Shown one piece after another: positions 23,304 through 32,633 of a stretch of DNA of 38,826 nt. The stretch is from Elusimicrobiota bacterium. GTDB lineage: Bacteria; Elusimicrobiota; Endomicrobiia; Endomicrobiales; Endomicrobiaceae. Positions within the stretch are counted from its first letter, which is position 1. Each line of letters opens with the position of its first letter. The stretch covers positions 1-38,826 of the forward strand of contig JAFXSD010000012.1 in the NCBI GenBank assembly GCA_017525905.1, read 5' to 3'. The position numbers were made by a program, and so were the translations under genes. The notes under the pieces are model-generated. The model was not told where the DNA came from. It made no database searches and worked only from the letters and a program-made list of their open reading frames with translations.

Positions 23304-23957
23304 TTAAGCTCTGTCTTCCAACAATACTTTTATTTTTGATTTAGCTTTTACCGTATCGAACCAATCGTTCAATATTTCGTTAGCTTTAATTTGTGCTTGT
23401 TCAGCTATATTATAAGTTCCTATTGCTTTCAATTCAGAATCTGATACTTGAGCAGCGGAGGCTACAAGAAGTTTCAGTTTGTTTGATGCAAGTTGTTTTC
23501 TTCTTAAAGATTCAAAATCTTTGGGGGACATTCTTAAATTGTTTAAGAATTGATAATAATTTCTGCTGTCAAACTGCCCCATTTCATTTAAGAAATAAGG
23601 ATAACTTTGAATATCTTGAGCAAGTTCGGCATCTGTTACGATTATTCCGTATTTCTTTGTTTGTTGCCAAATAAGTTCATCTTGAATCAAATTTCTTAAA
23701 ATATGATTTTGTGTAAGTGTCATCATTTCTTCGGTGATTTCCTGCCCTGAATTTTTTAACATTCCGAGAGCATTATTGTATAAACTGTAATAATATTTGT
23801 AAGGTATTTTTTTACCGTTTACCACCGCAACGGTATCAAGAGAACTTACTTTACCGAACGTGGATACTCCGAACCCGGCAATAAAAGTTCCCCCGAAAAA
23901 GCCGATTAAAATTACCAAAATAATTGCTACTTTATGTTTTCTAAAAAAATTCATCAT
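23304..23957 (-). CDS. SurA/PpiD N-terminal-like membrane-anchored chaperone
   Basis: A 217-residue protein with an N-terminal membrane anchor (about residues 9-28, VAIILVILIGFFGG) and a SurA_N-like helical domain. Within it VVNGKKIPYKYYYSLYN, ILRNLIQDELIWQQ and ITDAEL-type segments are typical of the family. It has no parvulin PPIase domain, unlike full-length PpiD or SurA, so it may be a chaperone only. The start at 23957 fits GAGAGGG 9 bases upstream and overlaps the end of the bactofilin gene by 17 bases. It is third in a minus-strand operon with M23 peptidase and bactofilin. Confidence 0.85.
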   Translation of the reverse strand: MMNFFRKHKVAIILVILIGFFGGTFIAGFGVSTFGKVSSLDTVAVVNGKKIPYKYYYSLYNNALGMLKNSGQEITEEMMTLTQNHILRNLIQDELIWQQTKKYGIIVTDAELAQDIQSYPYFLNEMGQFDSRNYYQFLNNLRMSPKDFESLRRKQLASNKLKLLVASAAQVSDSELKAIGTYNIAEQAQIKANEILNDWFDTVKAKSKIKVLLEDRA

Positions 23958-24357
23958 GATTGTCATCCCTCTCTTGTATGTTTTCTTCGTGGATTTCTTC
24001 ACCGTTTTCTTCTTTTTCGAGCATTATGCTTTTGCCTTTAAAAACAGCACCTTCGTTTATTGATAAAAGTACCGTTGTTATGTCGCCGGTAACTTTAGAT
24101 TTGTTTAATAACTCTATACTTTCCGTAGCGGTAATATTTCCTTCAACCGTTCCGTCTATTACAATATAGTTTGCCGATATATTACCTTTTACTTTGGCTG
24201 TTTCGCCTATTATAACATTTGCAGCTTCTTTAATGTTACCGATTACGGTACCGTTTATTCTTAAACTTTTTGTTACGGATAAATCGCCTTTGAAAAGTGT
24301 ACCGTCTCCGATAAATGTTTCTATCGTATCAAATAACTTTTTATTTTTCTTATTCAT
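23941..24357 (-). CDS. Bactofilin family cytoskeletal protein
   Basis: A 138-residue bactofilin (polymer-forming cytoskeletal, DUF583). The central beta-helical repeats include IGDGTLFKGDLSV, RINGTVIGNI, VIIGETAKVKGNI, VIDGTVEGNI and KVTGDI, and the tail is acidic. It polymerises without nucleotide at the membrane and often positions cell-wall enzymes. The neighbouring M23 peptidase gene, directly upstream, is a frequent bactofilin partner in cell-shape control. The start at 24357 is favoured by GAAGG 8 bases upstream; an alternative ATG at 24372 overlaps the M23 stop (TAATG). Confidence 0.9.
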   Translation of the reverse strand: MNKKNKKLFDTIETFIGDGTLFKGDLSVTKSLRINGTVIGNIKEAANVIIGETAKVKGNISANYIVIDGTVEGNITATESIELLNKSKVTGDITTVLLSINEGAVFKGKSIMLEKEENGEEIHEENIQERDDNHDEFF

Positions 24358-24371
24358 TTTTATAACCTTCA

Positions 24372-25307
24372 TTAGTTTATGTAACTGCTTAAATATTTCA
24401 TCGGATTTATAGGCCTGTTATTAAGATGAAGTTCGTAATGTACATGCGGACCTGTTGATCTTCCGGAACTTCCCATTTTTCCTATTTCCTGCCCTTTTTC
24501 AACAAACTCACCTTTCTTAACCAACGATTTTTCAAGATGAGCATAAATTGTTCTGTATTTTTTTCCGTGTTCTATTGATATAACATTTCCGTATCCGGAC
24601 ATCCATCCCGAAAAAACAACAACACCGTCTGCCGTAGCAACTATCGGAGTGTTCCTTTTATTGGCAATATCTATGGCACGATGGAAAAAGTTTGTTCTGT
24701 GAAGCGGGTGAAATCTTACACCGTAAGGAGAAGATATAATACCTTTACACGGCCATATTGAAGGAGTACATCTGAACAATTCTCTTTGTGCTGATATATG
24801 ATTTATAACTTCGGAATAACTTTTTATTGAAGCTTTATATTCTTCAAGTAATTCAATGGATTGTTTTGATATTTCCTGATAACTTACATCATCTATTTTA
24901 CCGGATAACAACATTGATAATGCACTTGATTCCACCGGGGTTGGGCCGCCGGCTGCACCGAAACCGTTTTCAATTATTATTCTTTTTGAATCCATTGCCA
25001 AAAGAGAACGGATATGGTCATCGTTTTGTTTTACCTGGGCCAACATGTCTCTTGATTTTTTTATCTGTTCCGCAAAGAAAAGCATTCTGACTTTCATTAT
25101 TTTGTTATCGGCTTTTACCGTTAAATAATCAATGTGTTTTCCCGATATAAAACCGGCCCATAGTGTCATTCCGGTCCAACCTGCCAAAAACACAAACAAG
25201 AAAAGCACAGAAAAATTAAACTTCAATGGTTTTACTTTCCCGTGATGAATAAATACGATGGTAACTTTACTTCTGAGTTCCCTGAGAAGCTTCTTAATTT
25301 TTTTCAT
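24372..25307 (-). CDS. M23 family (LytM-type) peptidoglycan endopeptidase
   Basis: A 311-residue inner-membrane-anchored peptidase. It has a short cytoplasmic part, a transmembrane helix (about 31-52), a coiled periplasmic stalk (60-175) and a C-terminal M23 domain. All zinc and catalytic residues are present: H209-x3-D213 (HRAID), H257 (YAH) and H288-x-H290 (HVH). It probably cleaves peptide cross-links under the direction of the downstream bactofilin. The start is uncertain: ATG at 25307 or 25316, neither with a good ribosome-binding site. It is divergent from the glycosyltransferase operon at 25397. Confidence 0.92.
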   Translation of the reverse strand: MKKIKKLLRELRSKVTIVFIHHGKVKPLKFNFSVLFLFVFLAGWTGMTLWAGFISGKHIDYLTVKADNKIMKVRMLFFAEQIKKSRDMLAQVKQNDDHIRSLLAMDSKRIIIENGFGAAGGPTPVESSALSMLLSGKIDDVSYQEISKQSIELLEEYKASIKSYSEVINHISAQRELFRCTPSIWPCKGIISSPYGVRFHPLHRTNFFHRAIDIANKRNTPIVATADGVVVFSGWMSGYGNVISIEHGKKYRTIYAHLEKSLVKKGEFVEKGQEIGKMGSSGRSTGPHVHYELHLNNRPINPMKYLSSYIN

Positions 25308-25396
25308 AAAAGTCATAAAAGTATAACACAAAAACAATAATATTTCAATATGTCTTTTATTTTTGTAGAATATATAGTACATTATTTTATTTAATT

Positions 25397-26368
25397 ATGA
25401 AAATATTAATTGTTAAGCCAAGTTCGTTTGGCGATATTATTCAGGCAAACCCTATAATACAAGCTGTTAAAAGTAAATGGAAAGACAGCTTAATAGATTG
25501 GCTTGTGTTTAAACAGTGGAAACAAGTTGTGGAACTGTTTCCGGATATTAACAATATAAAGTGTTGGGACAGAAAAGGCGGAATAAAAGCTTTTTTTGAA
25601 ATATTAAAAGAATGTAATAAAGAAAATTACGATTTGGTTATAGATTTGCAGGGCCTTTTAAGAACCGCAATTTTTTGTAAGTTGCTTAAAGCAAAACAAA
25701 AAATAGGTGTAAGCGGAATGAAAGAATTGAGTTGGTTATTTTTAAAGGAACCTTATAAAAGAGATAAAAACGAAAATGCGGTTATCAGGAACCTTAATTC
25801 TTTAAGTTATATAACAAAAGAAAAATATGAACCGTACTTTAAAATAAAAACGGATTATATACCGTTGGACATATTAAATAAATGTAAAATAAAACAGGAA
25901 GATAAAATTGTTGCTTTTGTTCCTTTTGCCAGAGGAAAAACAAAAACTTGGAATACGGATAATTACATTGTTTTGGCAAATATGATAAAATCCGTAAATA
26001 AAGATACAAAAATTATTGTTTTAGGTTCGCGGAAAGATTATGGTAAAATAGTATCCGAAAACATAATTGATTTGTGCGGAGAAACAACCATAAAAGATTT
26101 AGCGGGAATTTTTTCCGTTTGCAATTTGGCAATAGGAGCCGATACCGGTTCCATGCATTTGGCAAATGCAATAGGAATAAAAAATGTTTTCATTTTCGGA
26201 GGTTCCGATATTAAAGAGACTGCACCGTTCGGAACTAATTCAATCGTGATATCGGCAAATTTAGAGTGTAGTCCGTGCAGGGGAAAATGTAAATTTGACA
26301 GCGAAAAATGTTTGGAACAAATAAAACCCGATTTTGTTTTTGAGAGTATAAAACAATGGATAAAATAA
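25397..26368 (+). CDS. Glycosyltransferase family 9 (heptosyltransferase-like)
   Basis: A 323-residue GT-B enzyme with start KILIVKPSSFGDIIQANP, then DLVIDLQGLLRTA, and the C-terminal ADTGSMHLANAIG nucleotide-binding motif and a Cys-rich CSPCRGKCKF. It resembles WaaC/WaaF-type ADP-heptose transferases that build the LPS inner core on the cytoplasmic face of the membrane. It is the first gene of a tightly packed operon running to 33257, and overlaps the next GT9 gene by 13 bases. Donor and acceptor are inferred from the family. Confidence 0.9.
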   Translation: MKILIVKPSSFGDIIQANPIIQAVKSKWKDSLIDWLVFKQWKQVVELFPDINNIKCWDRKGGIKAFFEILKECNKENYDLVIDLQGLLRTAIFCKLLKAKQKIGVSGMKELSWLFLKEPYKRDKNENAVIRNLNSLSYITKEKYEPYFKIKTDYIPLDILNKCKIKQEDKIVAFVPFARGKTKTWNTDNYIVLANMIKSVNKDTKIIVLGSRKDYGKIVSENIIDLCGETTIKDLAGIFSVCNLAIGADTGSMHLANAIGIKNVFIFGGSDIKETAPFGTNSIVISANLECSPCRGKCKFDSEKCLEQIKPDFVFESIKQWIK

Positions 26369-27291
26369 TATTTTTTCATATGAATCAACTCGGAGATTTA
26401 TTGTTTAGTTTGCCGGTACTTAAAGCAACGAAACAAAAATTTCCGAATACAAAAATTTATTGTGTCGTAAGAAAAAATCTTGCCGGATTGTTACAATCTA
26501 CAAAGCTTGTAGATAAAATTTTTTTAAAAGGCGGGAATTTAAGTGCCGAAATAGATTTAATTGCCGATATAAGAAAAGAAAATATCGGTACGGCATTAAT
26601 GTTTTCCGAATCACCTGAAACTTTGATTCTGGCATATCTTTCAAAAATAAAAAACAGAATAGGTTTTAAAACGGCAAGCTTAAGATTTTTGCTTACTAAA
26701 ACCGTGGAAAAAATAGGAGTACCTTCTTTAAATAATAATATTGTTCTTGCAAAAGCGATAGGTTTGGATAATGTTCAAAAAGATTATTTAAACATTTTAA
26801 AAATAGACAGCGAAGCCGAAGTTAAAGTTTCTTTTTGGTTGGAAGATAATAAAATGTTAAATGACGATTTTATTGTTGTATCAATGGGCGCAAGCAAAAG
26901 AAGACAGGAAAAATGTTTAAGAAACGAAGTGTGGATTGAAACATTAAACAAACTTACGGAAATGAACAAGAAAATTGTTGTTGTTTGTGCAAAATGGGAA
27001 ATTGATTCCGTAATGAAAGTATTAAAATATGTATCTAAAGAAGTAAAAATATTTTGTCCCGAAAACGGGCTTGTTGAACTTGCCGCTTTGATAAGTAAAG
27101 CGAAGTTGTTTGTAGGTATAGATTCGGGCACAATGCATTTGGCTGCAAGTCTCGGTATAAAATGTGTTGCATTGTACGGCAATACCGATCCTTCTCAAAT
27201 AGGGCCGAGACCGTTAAATAATCATATAATTATCAAAAAAAACAGTGCAAAAGATATTATAGCAACTGATATATTGGAGAACATAAAATGA
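26356..27291 (+). CDS. Second glycosyltransferase family 9
   Basis: A 311-residue GT9 enzyme: FHMNQLGDLLFSLPVL at the start, LIADIRKENIG, MGASKRRQEK, then IDSGTMHLAASLGIK and GNTDPSQIGP. It probably adds a second heptose or related sugar to the LPS core, working with the upstream GT9. It overlaps both neighbours (13 bases upstream, 4 downstream), showing translational coupling. Confidence 0.9.
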   Translation: MDKIIFFHMNQLGDLLFSLPVLKATKQKFPNTKIYCVVRKNLAGLLQSTKLVDKIFLKGGNLSAEIDLIADIRKENIGTALMFSESPETLILAYLSKIKNRIGFKTASLRFLLTKTVEKIGVPSLNNNIVLAKAIGLDNVQKDYLNILKIDSEAEVKVSFWLEDNKMLNDDFIVVSMGASKRRQEKCLRNEVWIETLNKLTEMNKKIVVVCAKWEIDSVMKVLKYVSKEVKIFCPENGLVELAALISKAKLFVGIDSGTMHLAASLGIKCVALYGNTDPSQIGPRPLNNHIIIKKNSAKDIIATDILENIK

Positions 27292-28316
27292 AAAAAATAA
27301 GTTTAATGTTGTTTTGTTTTCTTTTTTTGCAGGGCTTTGTTTATGCACAGGAAGGCAGTGATATTGTTGCAACGGTTAACGGGAAAAATATCACAAAAAC
27401 TTATGTAAGTAATATCCTGAAACAAGATTTTGAAAATTTGCCGGAAAATCAAAGAACCGAAGAAAATGTAAGTCTTCTGTTTAACAAAATAATTAATCAA
27501 AAAATAGACGAACTTTTGCTTATAGATGCGGCAAAACAAGCTAAAGTTCAAGTTTCAAAAGAAGAAACAGACAACGCAATAAATAACATTAAAGCTAAAT
27601 TTGCCGACGAAAAAGATTTTCAAAACGATTTGAAAAAACAGGGATTAACAAACAAAGAATTTGAAAATGAAGTTAAAGAATCTTTAATGAAAATAAAGTA
27701 TGTGTCGAACGAAATAAAAAGGAGAGCAAAAGATCCGAGCGATGCGGAAATAAAAAATTTTTATAATAATGTTATATCAAAAATAAAAGGGCTTGATTTA
27801 AATCTTTCAATCAGGGACGAAAAACTTGTTTCATCCGTAGCTGACACCTTGAAAAGAACTTATGCCGAACAAGTTAAAATAAGACAAATATTTATAAAGT
27901 ATTCCGATAAATTTTCAAAGCAGCAAAAGAAAGAAGTAAATCAAAAAATTAATGAGCTGAAAAAAGAGTTGGCATTACAGGATATGAATTTCGCACAGTT
28001 GTCCGTAAAGTATTCCGATGATCAAAATTTGAGACAAAAAAAAGGTGATTTGGGCTTTGTTTTGAAAGAGGATATTACTCCCGAAGTTGCAGATGTTGTT
28101 TTTTCTTTAAATGTCGGAGATTACAATAAAAAACCTATTAAAACAAACAACGGGTACCACTTTTTCAGAGTAGAAGAAAAGAAAGCAAGAATGCCTATAG
28201 AACTTGATGAAGTTAAAGATTTGTTATCCGATTTGTTATATAAGCAGCACATACAAATTGAGTATGATAAATTAATGGCCGAATTAAAAGCCAATTCGGA
28301 TATTAAAATTTATTAG
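27288..28316 (+). CDS. SurA-like periplasmic peptidyl-prolyl isomerase
   Basis: A 342-residue protein with a signal peptide ending FVYA-QE (about residue 20). It has a SurA_N chaperone domain (VATVNGKNITKTYV to about 175) and one parvulin domain (about 195-295: IRQIFIKYS, FAQLSVKYSDD, KKGDLGFVLKEDI, VFSLNVGDYNKKPIKTNNGYHFFRV). It assists folding of outer-membrane proteins. It overlaps the preceding GT9 by 4 bases. Unlike the minus-strand SurA_N protein at 23304, this one keeps the isomerase domain. Confidence 0.92.
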   Translation: MKKISLMLFCFLFLQGFVYAQEGSDIVATVNGKNITKTYVSNILKQDFENLPENQRTEENVSLLFNKIINQKIDELLLIDAAKQAKVQVSKEETDNAINNIKAKFADEKDFQNDLKKQGLTNKEFENEVKESLMKIKYVSNEIKRRAKDPSDAEIKNFYNNVISKIKGLDLNLSIRDEKLVSSVADTLKRTYAEQVKIRQIFIKYSDKFSKQQKKEVNQKINELKKELALQDMNFAQLSVKYSDDQNLRQKKGDLGFVLKEDITPEVADVVFSLNVGDYNKKPIKTNNGYHFFRVEEKKARMPIELDEVKDLLSDLLYKQHIQIEYDKLMAELKANSDIKIY

Positions 28317-28342
28317 TGTTATATAAACCTTTAGAGGATATT

Positions 28343-29056
28343 ATGAAATATGCAAGTTACAGAAGTGTTTTTAAAATGTACGAATATGTACAACCGTTTT
28401 TAAAATATTCGTTACCGTTGGAAGAAGAGTTGCCCGGCAACAAAGTTTTGGTAATTGCTCCTCATCAGGATGATGAAAGTATAGGTTGCGGCGGAACTCT
28501 TATTAAGCATACTAAAGCGGGAGGAAGACTTGAAATTGCTTTTTGTACTTCCGGCGGAGAAAAAAGGTTATACGAAGCAAAAGATGCCGCTAAAGTGTTG
28601 GGTGCAAAAATAAGTCATTTTTTACAATTTGATATAAGATCTTTATACAGTAATACAACTCAACTTGCAGAAAGGTTTACGGAACTTTTTAACAGAGTAA
28701 AACCCGAAATAGTATTTTTACCGTTTATGATAGATAACCATCAGGATCATGTTTCAATATCCAAAGCATTTGTAAAAGCGAACAAAATGAAATCGGTAAA
28801 TTGTATGGTTTATGCTTATTCGGTGTGGACTACTTTAATACCTAATGTAGTTATAGATATAAGCGAACAATGGGAACAAAAAAAACAGGCAATAGAATGT
28901 TATAAAACTCAAACGGCAACAAGAGATTATGTTGCCATGGCATCATCAATATCAAAGTATTGGTCTGTTGTAAAAGGGAAAAACACACAATATTGCGAAG
29001 CATTTTTTAAAGCAACAAGCAGTGAATATGTCTCTTTAGTTAAGAAAATTTTATAG
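28343..29056 (+). CDS. PIG-L family zinc deacetylase
   Basis: A 237-residue PIG-L/LmbE deacetylase: zinc motif APHQDDE (39-45; usual form HPDDE), GCGGT, TSGGE and the second metal site HQDH. It likely removes an N-acetyl group from a sugar or glycolipid. Its place among LPS-core genes suggests an envelope glycan substrate, which is inference. The ATG at 28343 with GAGG upstream is preferred; a GTG at 28316 overlaps the surA-like stop. Confidence 0.9.
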   Translation: MKYASYRSVFKMYEYVQPFLKYSLPLEEELPGNKVLVIAPHQDDESIGCGGTLIKHTKAGGRLEIAFCTSGGEKRLYEAKDAAKVLGAKISHFLQFDIRSLYSNTTQLAERFTELFNRVKPEIVFLPFMIDNHQDHVSISKAFVKANKMKSVNCMVYAYSVWTTLIPNVVIDISEQWEQKKQAIECYKTQTATRDYVAMASSISKYWSVVKGKNTQYCEAFFKATSSEYVSLVKKIL

Positions 29057-29057
29057 T

Positions 29058-30161
29058 ATGGGAAAAATTAAAGTTTTACATCTGTTTTCATCATATACAA
29101 TAGGCGGTGCGGAAAAACAAACTTTGCTTACCTCAATAAGTTTTAAAGAACTCAGTTCAAAGTTTGAGCCGGTACTTGCTGCTCCCAAAAAAAGTTTTTT
29201 ATATGAAGAGGCAGAAAAAAAAGGAGTTAAAGTTGTTGATTTTTCGTGCAGAGGAACATTTACTCCCACCGGTGTATATAAACTTATAAAAATAATTAAA
29301 ACCGAAAAAATATCAATACTTCATGTTCATCAAGGGAAACTTTATTGGACCGCATTACTGATGAAACTCTTTTTTCCCAATATAAAAGTTGTTCTTCACA
29401 GAAGACAAGATACAAGACATAAATGGTATGCAAAATGGCATTACAAACTTGCCGATATAACTTTAACTGTATCGAAAGTGGTAAGAAATAATTTAATAAA
29501 ATATGAGTCCGTTCCCGAAAATAAAGTTAAAGTTTTATACAATGCTTTTGACACTAAAAAATTTGAACAATCTGCGGATAGTGCCGACATAATAAAAAAA
29601 TATAATTTGGAAAATAAATTTGTTGTAGGAACCGTCGGAGCGATTGTTTCTTTGGAGGGGAAAGGGCAACAATACCTTATAGAAGCAATTTCAAAACTCA
29701 GAAAGGAGTATCCGGATATAGCAGGGTTGATTGTAGGCGACGGTGCCGGAAAAAAATTGCAGGAAGAATATGCAAAAAGTTTAGCCGTGGATGATATTGT
29801 TTTTTTTACGGGATATCAGGCGGATGTTCCTAAATTTTTGCAGGTAATGAATATTTTTTGTTTGTTGTCTTGCGATACGGAAGGGTTCGGAAATGTTAAT
29901 CTTGAAGCTCAATTCAAACAAATTCCGGTAATAACAACCACAATAGGAGGTATTCCGGAAACTGTATTGGACGGTAAAACAGGAATACTTATAGAACCGA
30001 GAAATACCGACATGTTGATAGATGCAATTAAAAAAATAATGAATAATAAACAATTGGCACAAGATATGGCTGAAGCAGGTCACAAGTTTGTTGAAGAAAA
30101 TTTTTCCAAAGAGAAATTTGTTGAAAACCTTACAAATATTTATGAGAGTATATTACAATGA
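29058..30161 (+). CDS. Glycosyltransferase family 4
   Basis: A 367-residue GT-B fold GT4 enzyme: HLFSSYTIGGAEKQTLL at the start, KVLYNAFDTKKF at the domain junction, VGDGAGKKLQEEY, and the catalytic-region motif GFGNVNLEAQFKQIPVI followed by GIPETVLDGKTG. It probably transfers an activated sugar during LPS or related glycan assembly. It begins 1 base after the deacetylase stop and overlaps lpxK by 4 bases. Confidence 0.92.
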   Translation: MGKIKVLHLFSSYTIGGAEKQTLLTSISFKELSSKFEPVLAAPKKSFLYEEAEKKGVKVVDFSCRGTFTPTGVYKLIKIIKTEKISILHVHQGKLYWTALLMKLFFPNIKVVLHRRQDTRHKWYAKWHYKLADITLTVSKVVRNNLIKYESVPENKVKVLYNAFDTKKFEQSADSADIIKKYNLENKFVVGTVGAIVSLEGKGQQYLIEAISKLRKEYPDIAGLIVGDGAGKKLQEEYAKSLAVDDIVFFTGYQADVPKFLQVMNIFCLLSCDTEGFGNVNLEAQFKQIPVITTTIGGIPETVLDGKTGILIEPRNTDMLIDAIKKIMNNKQLAQDMAEAGHKFVEENFSKEKFVENLTNIYESILQ

Positions 30162-31189
30162 TTAAATATTTGTTATATCCGTTCACGATTATTTATTATT
30201 TGTTATCCGAACTAAACAGATTATTAACAAAATCAAAAAAGTTATATAAGCCGGTCATAAGTGTAGGTAATATTACATGGGGCGGCAGCGGGAAAACTCC
30301 CGTCACCGCGGAAGTTGCAAAATATATTTTAAGTTTGGGAAAAACTCCAGTAATATTATCAAGAGGTTATGCAAGAAAAAACAGTAAAAATAAAAATGTT
30401 ATAGTAAGAGATAAAGAAAAAATATTGTCCGATATCTTTGCATCCGGTGATGAACCGTATATGATGGCTCATCAGATAAATTGTCCGATAATAGTGGGCT
30501 CAAACAGAATTAAAAGTGCAAATTTGGCAAAACAATTTAATCCCGATGTTTTTATTTTGGATGACGGGTTCCAACATTGGAAACTGCAAAGAGATTTGGA
30601 TATAGTATGTATAAACGCTTTAAATCCGTTCGGTAACGGGATGACAATTCCTTCCGGAATTTTAAGAGAAAAAAAATCCGCACTTAAAAGAGCAAAACTT
30701 ATATTCTTAACAAATTGCAATTTGGGAAATAAAGAAAAAATAAACGATATAAAAAAAGAAATTTTTAAAATAACAAAACAAGAATCCGGTGAAACTTCCT
30801 GTAAAAATTATGAGGTTATAAATTTATACGATAAAATTAAAGTTGAACATTTTGAAGAATTCAAAAAAGAAAATTCTTTCGTTGTTGTTTGTGCAATAGG
30901 TTCTCCGAAAAATTTCATAAGTATGTTAAAAAATTTGGGGTTGAACATAAAAAAAGAAATTATTTTTAAAGATCATCACAGGTATCAACAAAAAGACATA
31001 ACGGACATTGTAAAGAGTTTCAGGGAAAAAGATAATATTATAACAACCGCAAAAGATGCGGTAAAAATAAATGAAGTTGTAAGTGATGAAATAAAGAAAA
31101 AAATATACATATTTAATATATCCGTATCTTTTGACAGCGGGAAAGAAAAATTTGAAAAAGAAATAAAATCTTTATTGGGAATAAAATAA
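30158..31189 (+). CDS. lpxK: Tetraacyldisaccharide 4'-kinase
   Basis: A 343-residue LpxK, which phosphorylates the 4' position of the lipid A disaccharide at the inner membrane. It has an N-terminal membrane-associated helix (LLYPFTIIYYLLS), a P-loop GGSGKTP (42-48), DDGFQH (135-140), DHHRY and TTAKDAVK. Its presence shows the organism makes lipid A. It overlaps gt4 and gmhB by 4 and 1 bases. Confidence 0.96.
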   Translation: MIKYLLYPFTIIYYLLSELNRLLTKSKKLYKPVISVGNITWGGSGKTPVTAEVAKYILSLGKTPVILSRGYARKNSKNKNVIVRDKEKILSDIFASGDEPYMMAHQINCPIIVGSNRIKSANLAKQFNPDVFILDDGFQHWKLQRDLDIVCINALNPFGNGMTIPSGILREKKSALKRAKLIFLTNCNLGNKEKINDIKKEIFKITKQESGETSCKNYEVINLYDKIKVEHFEEFKKENSFVVVCAIGSPKNFISMLKNLGLNIKKEIIFKDHHRYQQKDITDIVKSFREKDNIITTAKDAVKINEVVSDEIKKKIYIFNISVSFDSGKEKFEKEIKSLLGIK

Positions 31190-31761
31190 TGGCAAACAGA
31201 AAAAAGTTATCTCCGGCAATATTTTTGGACAGAGACGGAACAATAAATTACGATAAAAATTATTTAAGTGACGAAAGTCAGTTAAAATTATATAAAAATA
31301 TAGAAAAACCTTTACTGAAATTTAAAGAAATGGGGTTCAAACTTGTTATAGTAACAAATCAGTCCGGCATTGCAAGAAAATATTTTACTGTAACAAAATT
31401 GAAACAAATCAATTCTAAATTAACAGAGATGCTGAAAAAGTTAAATGTGAAAATTGACGGAATGTATTATTGTCCGCACGGTCCCGATGATAACTGCGAT
31501 TGCAGGAAACCGAAAACAGGTATGGCGTTAAAGGCGGCAAAAGAGCTGAACATAGATCTTAAAAAATCTTATATGATAGGTGACAGTGTGAGAGATTATA
31601 TTTTCGGTTACAATTTCGGAGGAAAAGGAATATTGGTTCTTACGGGACACGGCAAAAAACAATTTCTTAAAGTGAAAGACGAAAAGCAAAAACCGTTAGC
31701 CGTAGTCAGAAGCTTAAGTCAAACAGTGGAGGTTATAAAAAATGATTATAAGAAAAATTAA
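31189..31761 (+). CDS. gmhB: D-glycero-D-manno-heptose 1,7-bisphosphate phosphatase
   Basis: A 190-residue HAD-family histidinol-phosphatase-like enzyme: DRDGT (D14, D16), VTNQSG, a zinc-binding loop YYCPHGPDDNCDCRKP (C95, H97, C103, C105) and GDSVRD. It removes a phosphate in ADP-heptose synthesis and so feeds the two heptosyltransferase-like genes upstream. The zinc loop supports GmhB over histidinol phosphatase. It overlaps the next gene by 20 bases. Confidence 0.94.
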   Translation: MANRKKLSPAIFLDRDGTINYDKNYLSDESQLKLYKNIEKPLLKFKEMGFKLVIVTNQSGIARKYFTVTKLKQINSKLTEMLKKLNVKIDGMYYCPHGPDDNCDCRKPKTGMALKAAKELNIDLKKSYMIGDSVRDYIFGYNFGGKGILVLTGHGKKQFLKVKDEKQKPLAVVRSLSQTVEVIKNDYKKN

Positions 31762-32623
31762 AGTTTTAATAATGGCAGCACTTATAACATTACCTGTTTA
31801 TGCTCAAAATGATAAAAATGTATCCGCGACAAAAGATTTTTTTAAATATTCTCCCGATTTTCAATGGAGACAAATGAAAGGAACTTTACCAGAACAGGAA
31901 GATTTGGTTTTCGATGTTTATTGGAAATTCGTTAAAGTGGGTAAAGGAACACTTGAAATAAAAGGTTTTGAAGACATAAACGGAAGGACGGCATACCATA
32001 TATATTCGGAAGCAAAATCCGCTCCTTTTTTTGACAGTTTCTTTAAAGTAAGAGATACCAACCAATCTTGGATAGATGCCGAAAGTTTTTGTTCTTTAAG
32101 ATATCTTACAAATATTTCCGAAGGCGGTTGGAAAAAATTCGAACAACTTGATTTTAATCATGACAGTAAAAGGTTTGCAAGAAACGATGACGGAACAATG
32201 AAATACGGAGATACGGTTCAATGGGTTCAGGATGTTATATCTTCTTTATATTTTATGAGAACATTGGATTTGGAAGTAGGCAAAGAATATGTTTTTGAAG
32301 CCCATTCCGGAGATGATACATGGCCTTTAAAAACTAAAGTTATAGGCAGAGAAAAAGTTAAAGTTGATGCCGGAACTTTCGATTGTTTAATATTGCAGCC
32401 TTTCTTAAGGGAAGATGCCGGAATTTTTAAAGCTAAAGGCGCTCTTAAAGTTTGGGTTACGGATGATGACAGAAAAATGCCGGTAAAAATGAAATCTAAA
32501 ATTCCCGTAGGTTCAATAAACGCGGAACTTTCAAAATATAAAACTAAAAAAAGTAATGCTAAAAAGGATGAAGTTGTAGCAAAAGAAGTTTCTTCTGAAC
32601 AAGAAAATCTTAATATAGAATAA
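31742..32623 (+). CDS. DUF3108 periplasmic protein
   Basis: A 293-residue secreted protein with a signal peptide ending LPVYA-QN (about 20). The body is a DUF3108-type beta-rich domain: EEDLVFDVYWKFVKVGKGTLEI-like start, SWIDAESFCSLRY, FLRED.GIFKAKGALKVWVTDDDRKMPVKM. The function is unknown; members are found with outer-membrane biogenesis genes and the fold may resemble lipid-carrying LolA-like proteins, which is inference. The lysine/acid-rich tail (about 268-293) is probably disordered. Confidence 0.88.
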   Translation: MIIRKIKVLIMAALITLPVYAQNDKNVSATKDFFKYSPDFQWRQMKGTLPEQEDLVFDVYWKFVKVGKGTLEIKGFEDINGRTAYHIYSEAKSAPFFDSFFKVRDTNQSWIDAESFCSLRYLTNISEGGWKKFEQLDFNHDSKRFARNDDGTMKYGDTVQWVQDVISSLYFMRTLDLEVGKEYVFEAHSGDDTWPLKTKVIGREKVKVDAGTFDCLILQPFLREDAGIFKAKGALKVWVTDDDRKMPVKMKSKIPVGSINAELSKYKTKKSNAKKDEVVAKEVSSEQENLNIE

Positions 32624-32633
32624 AGTATATAAA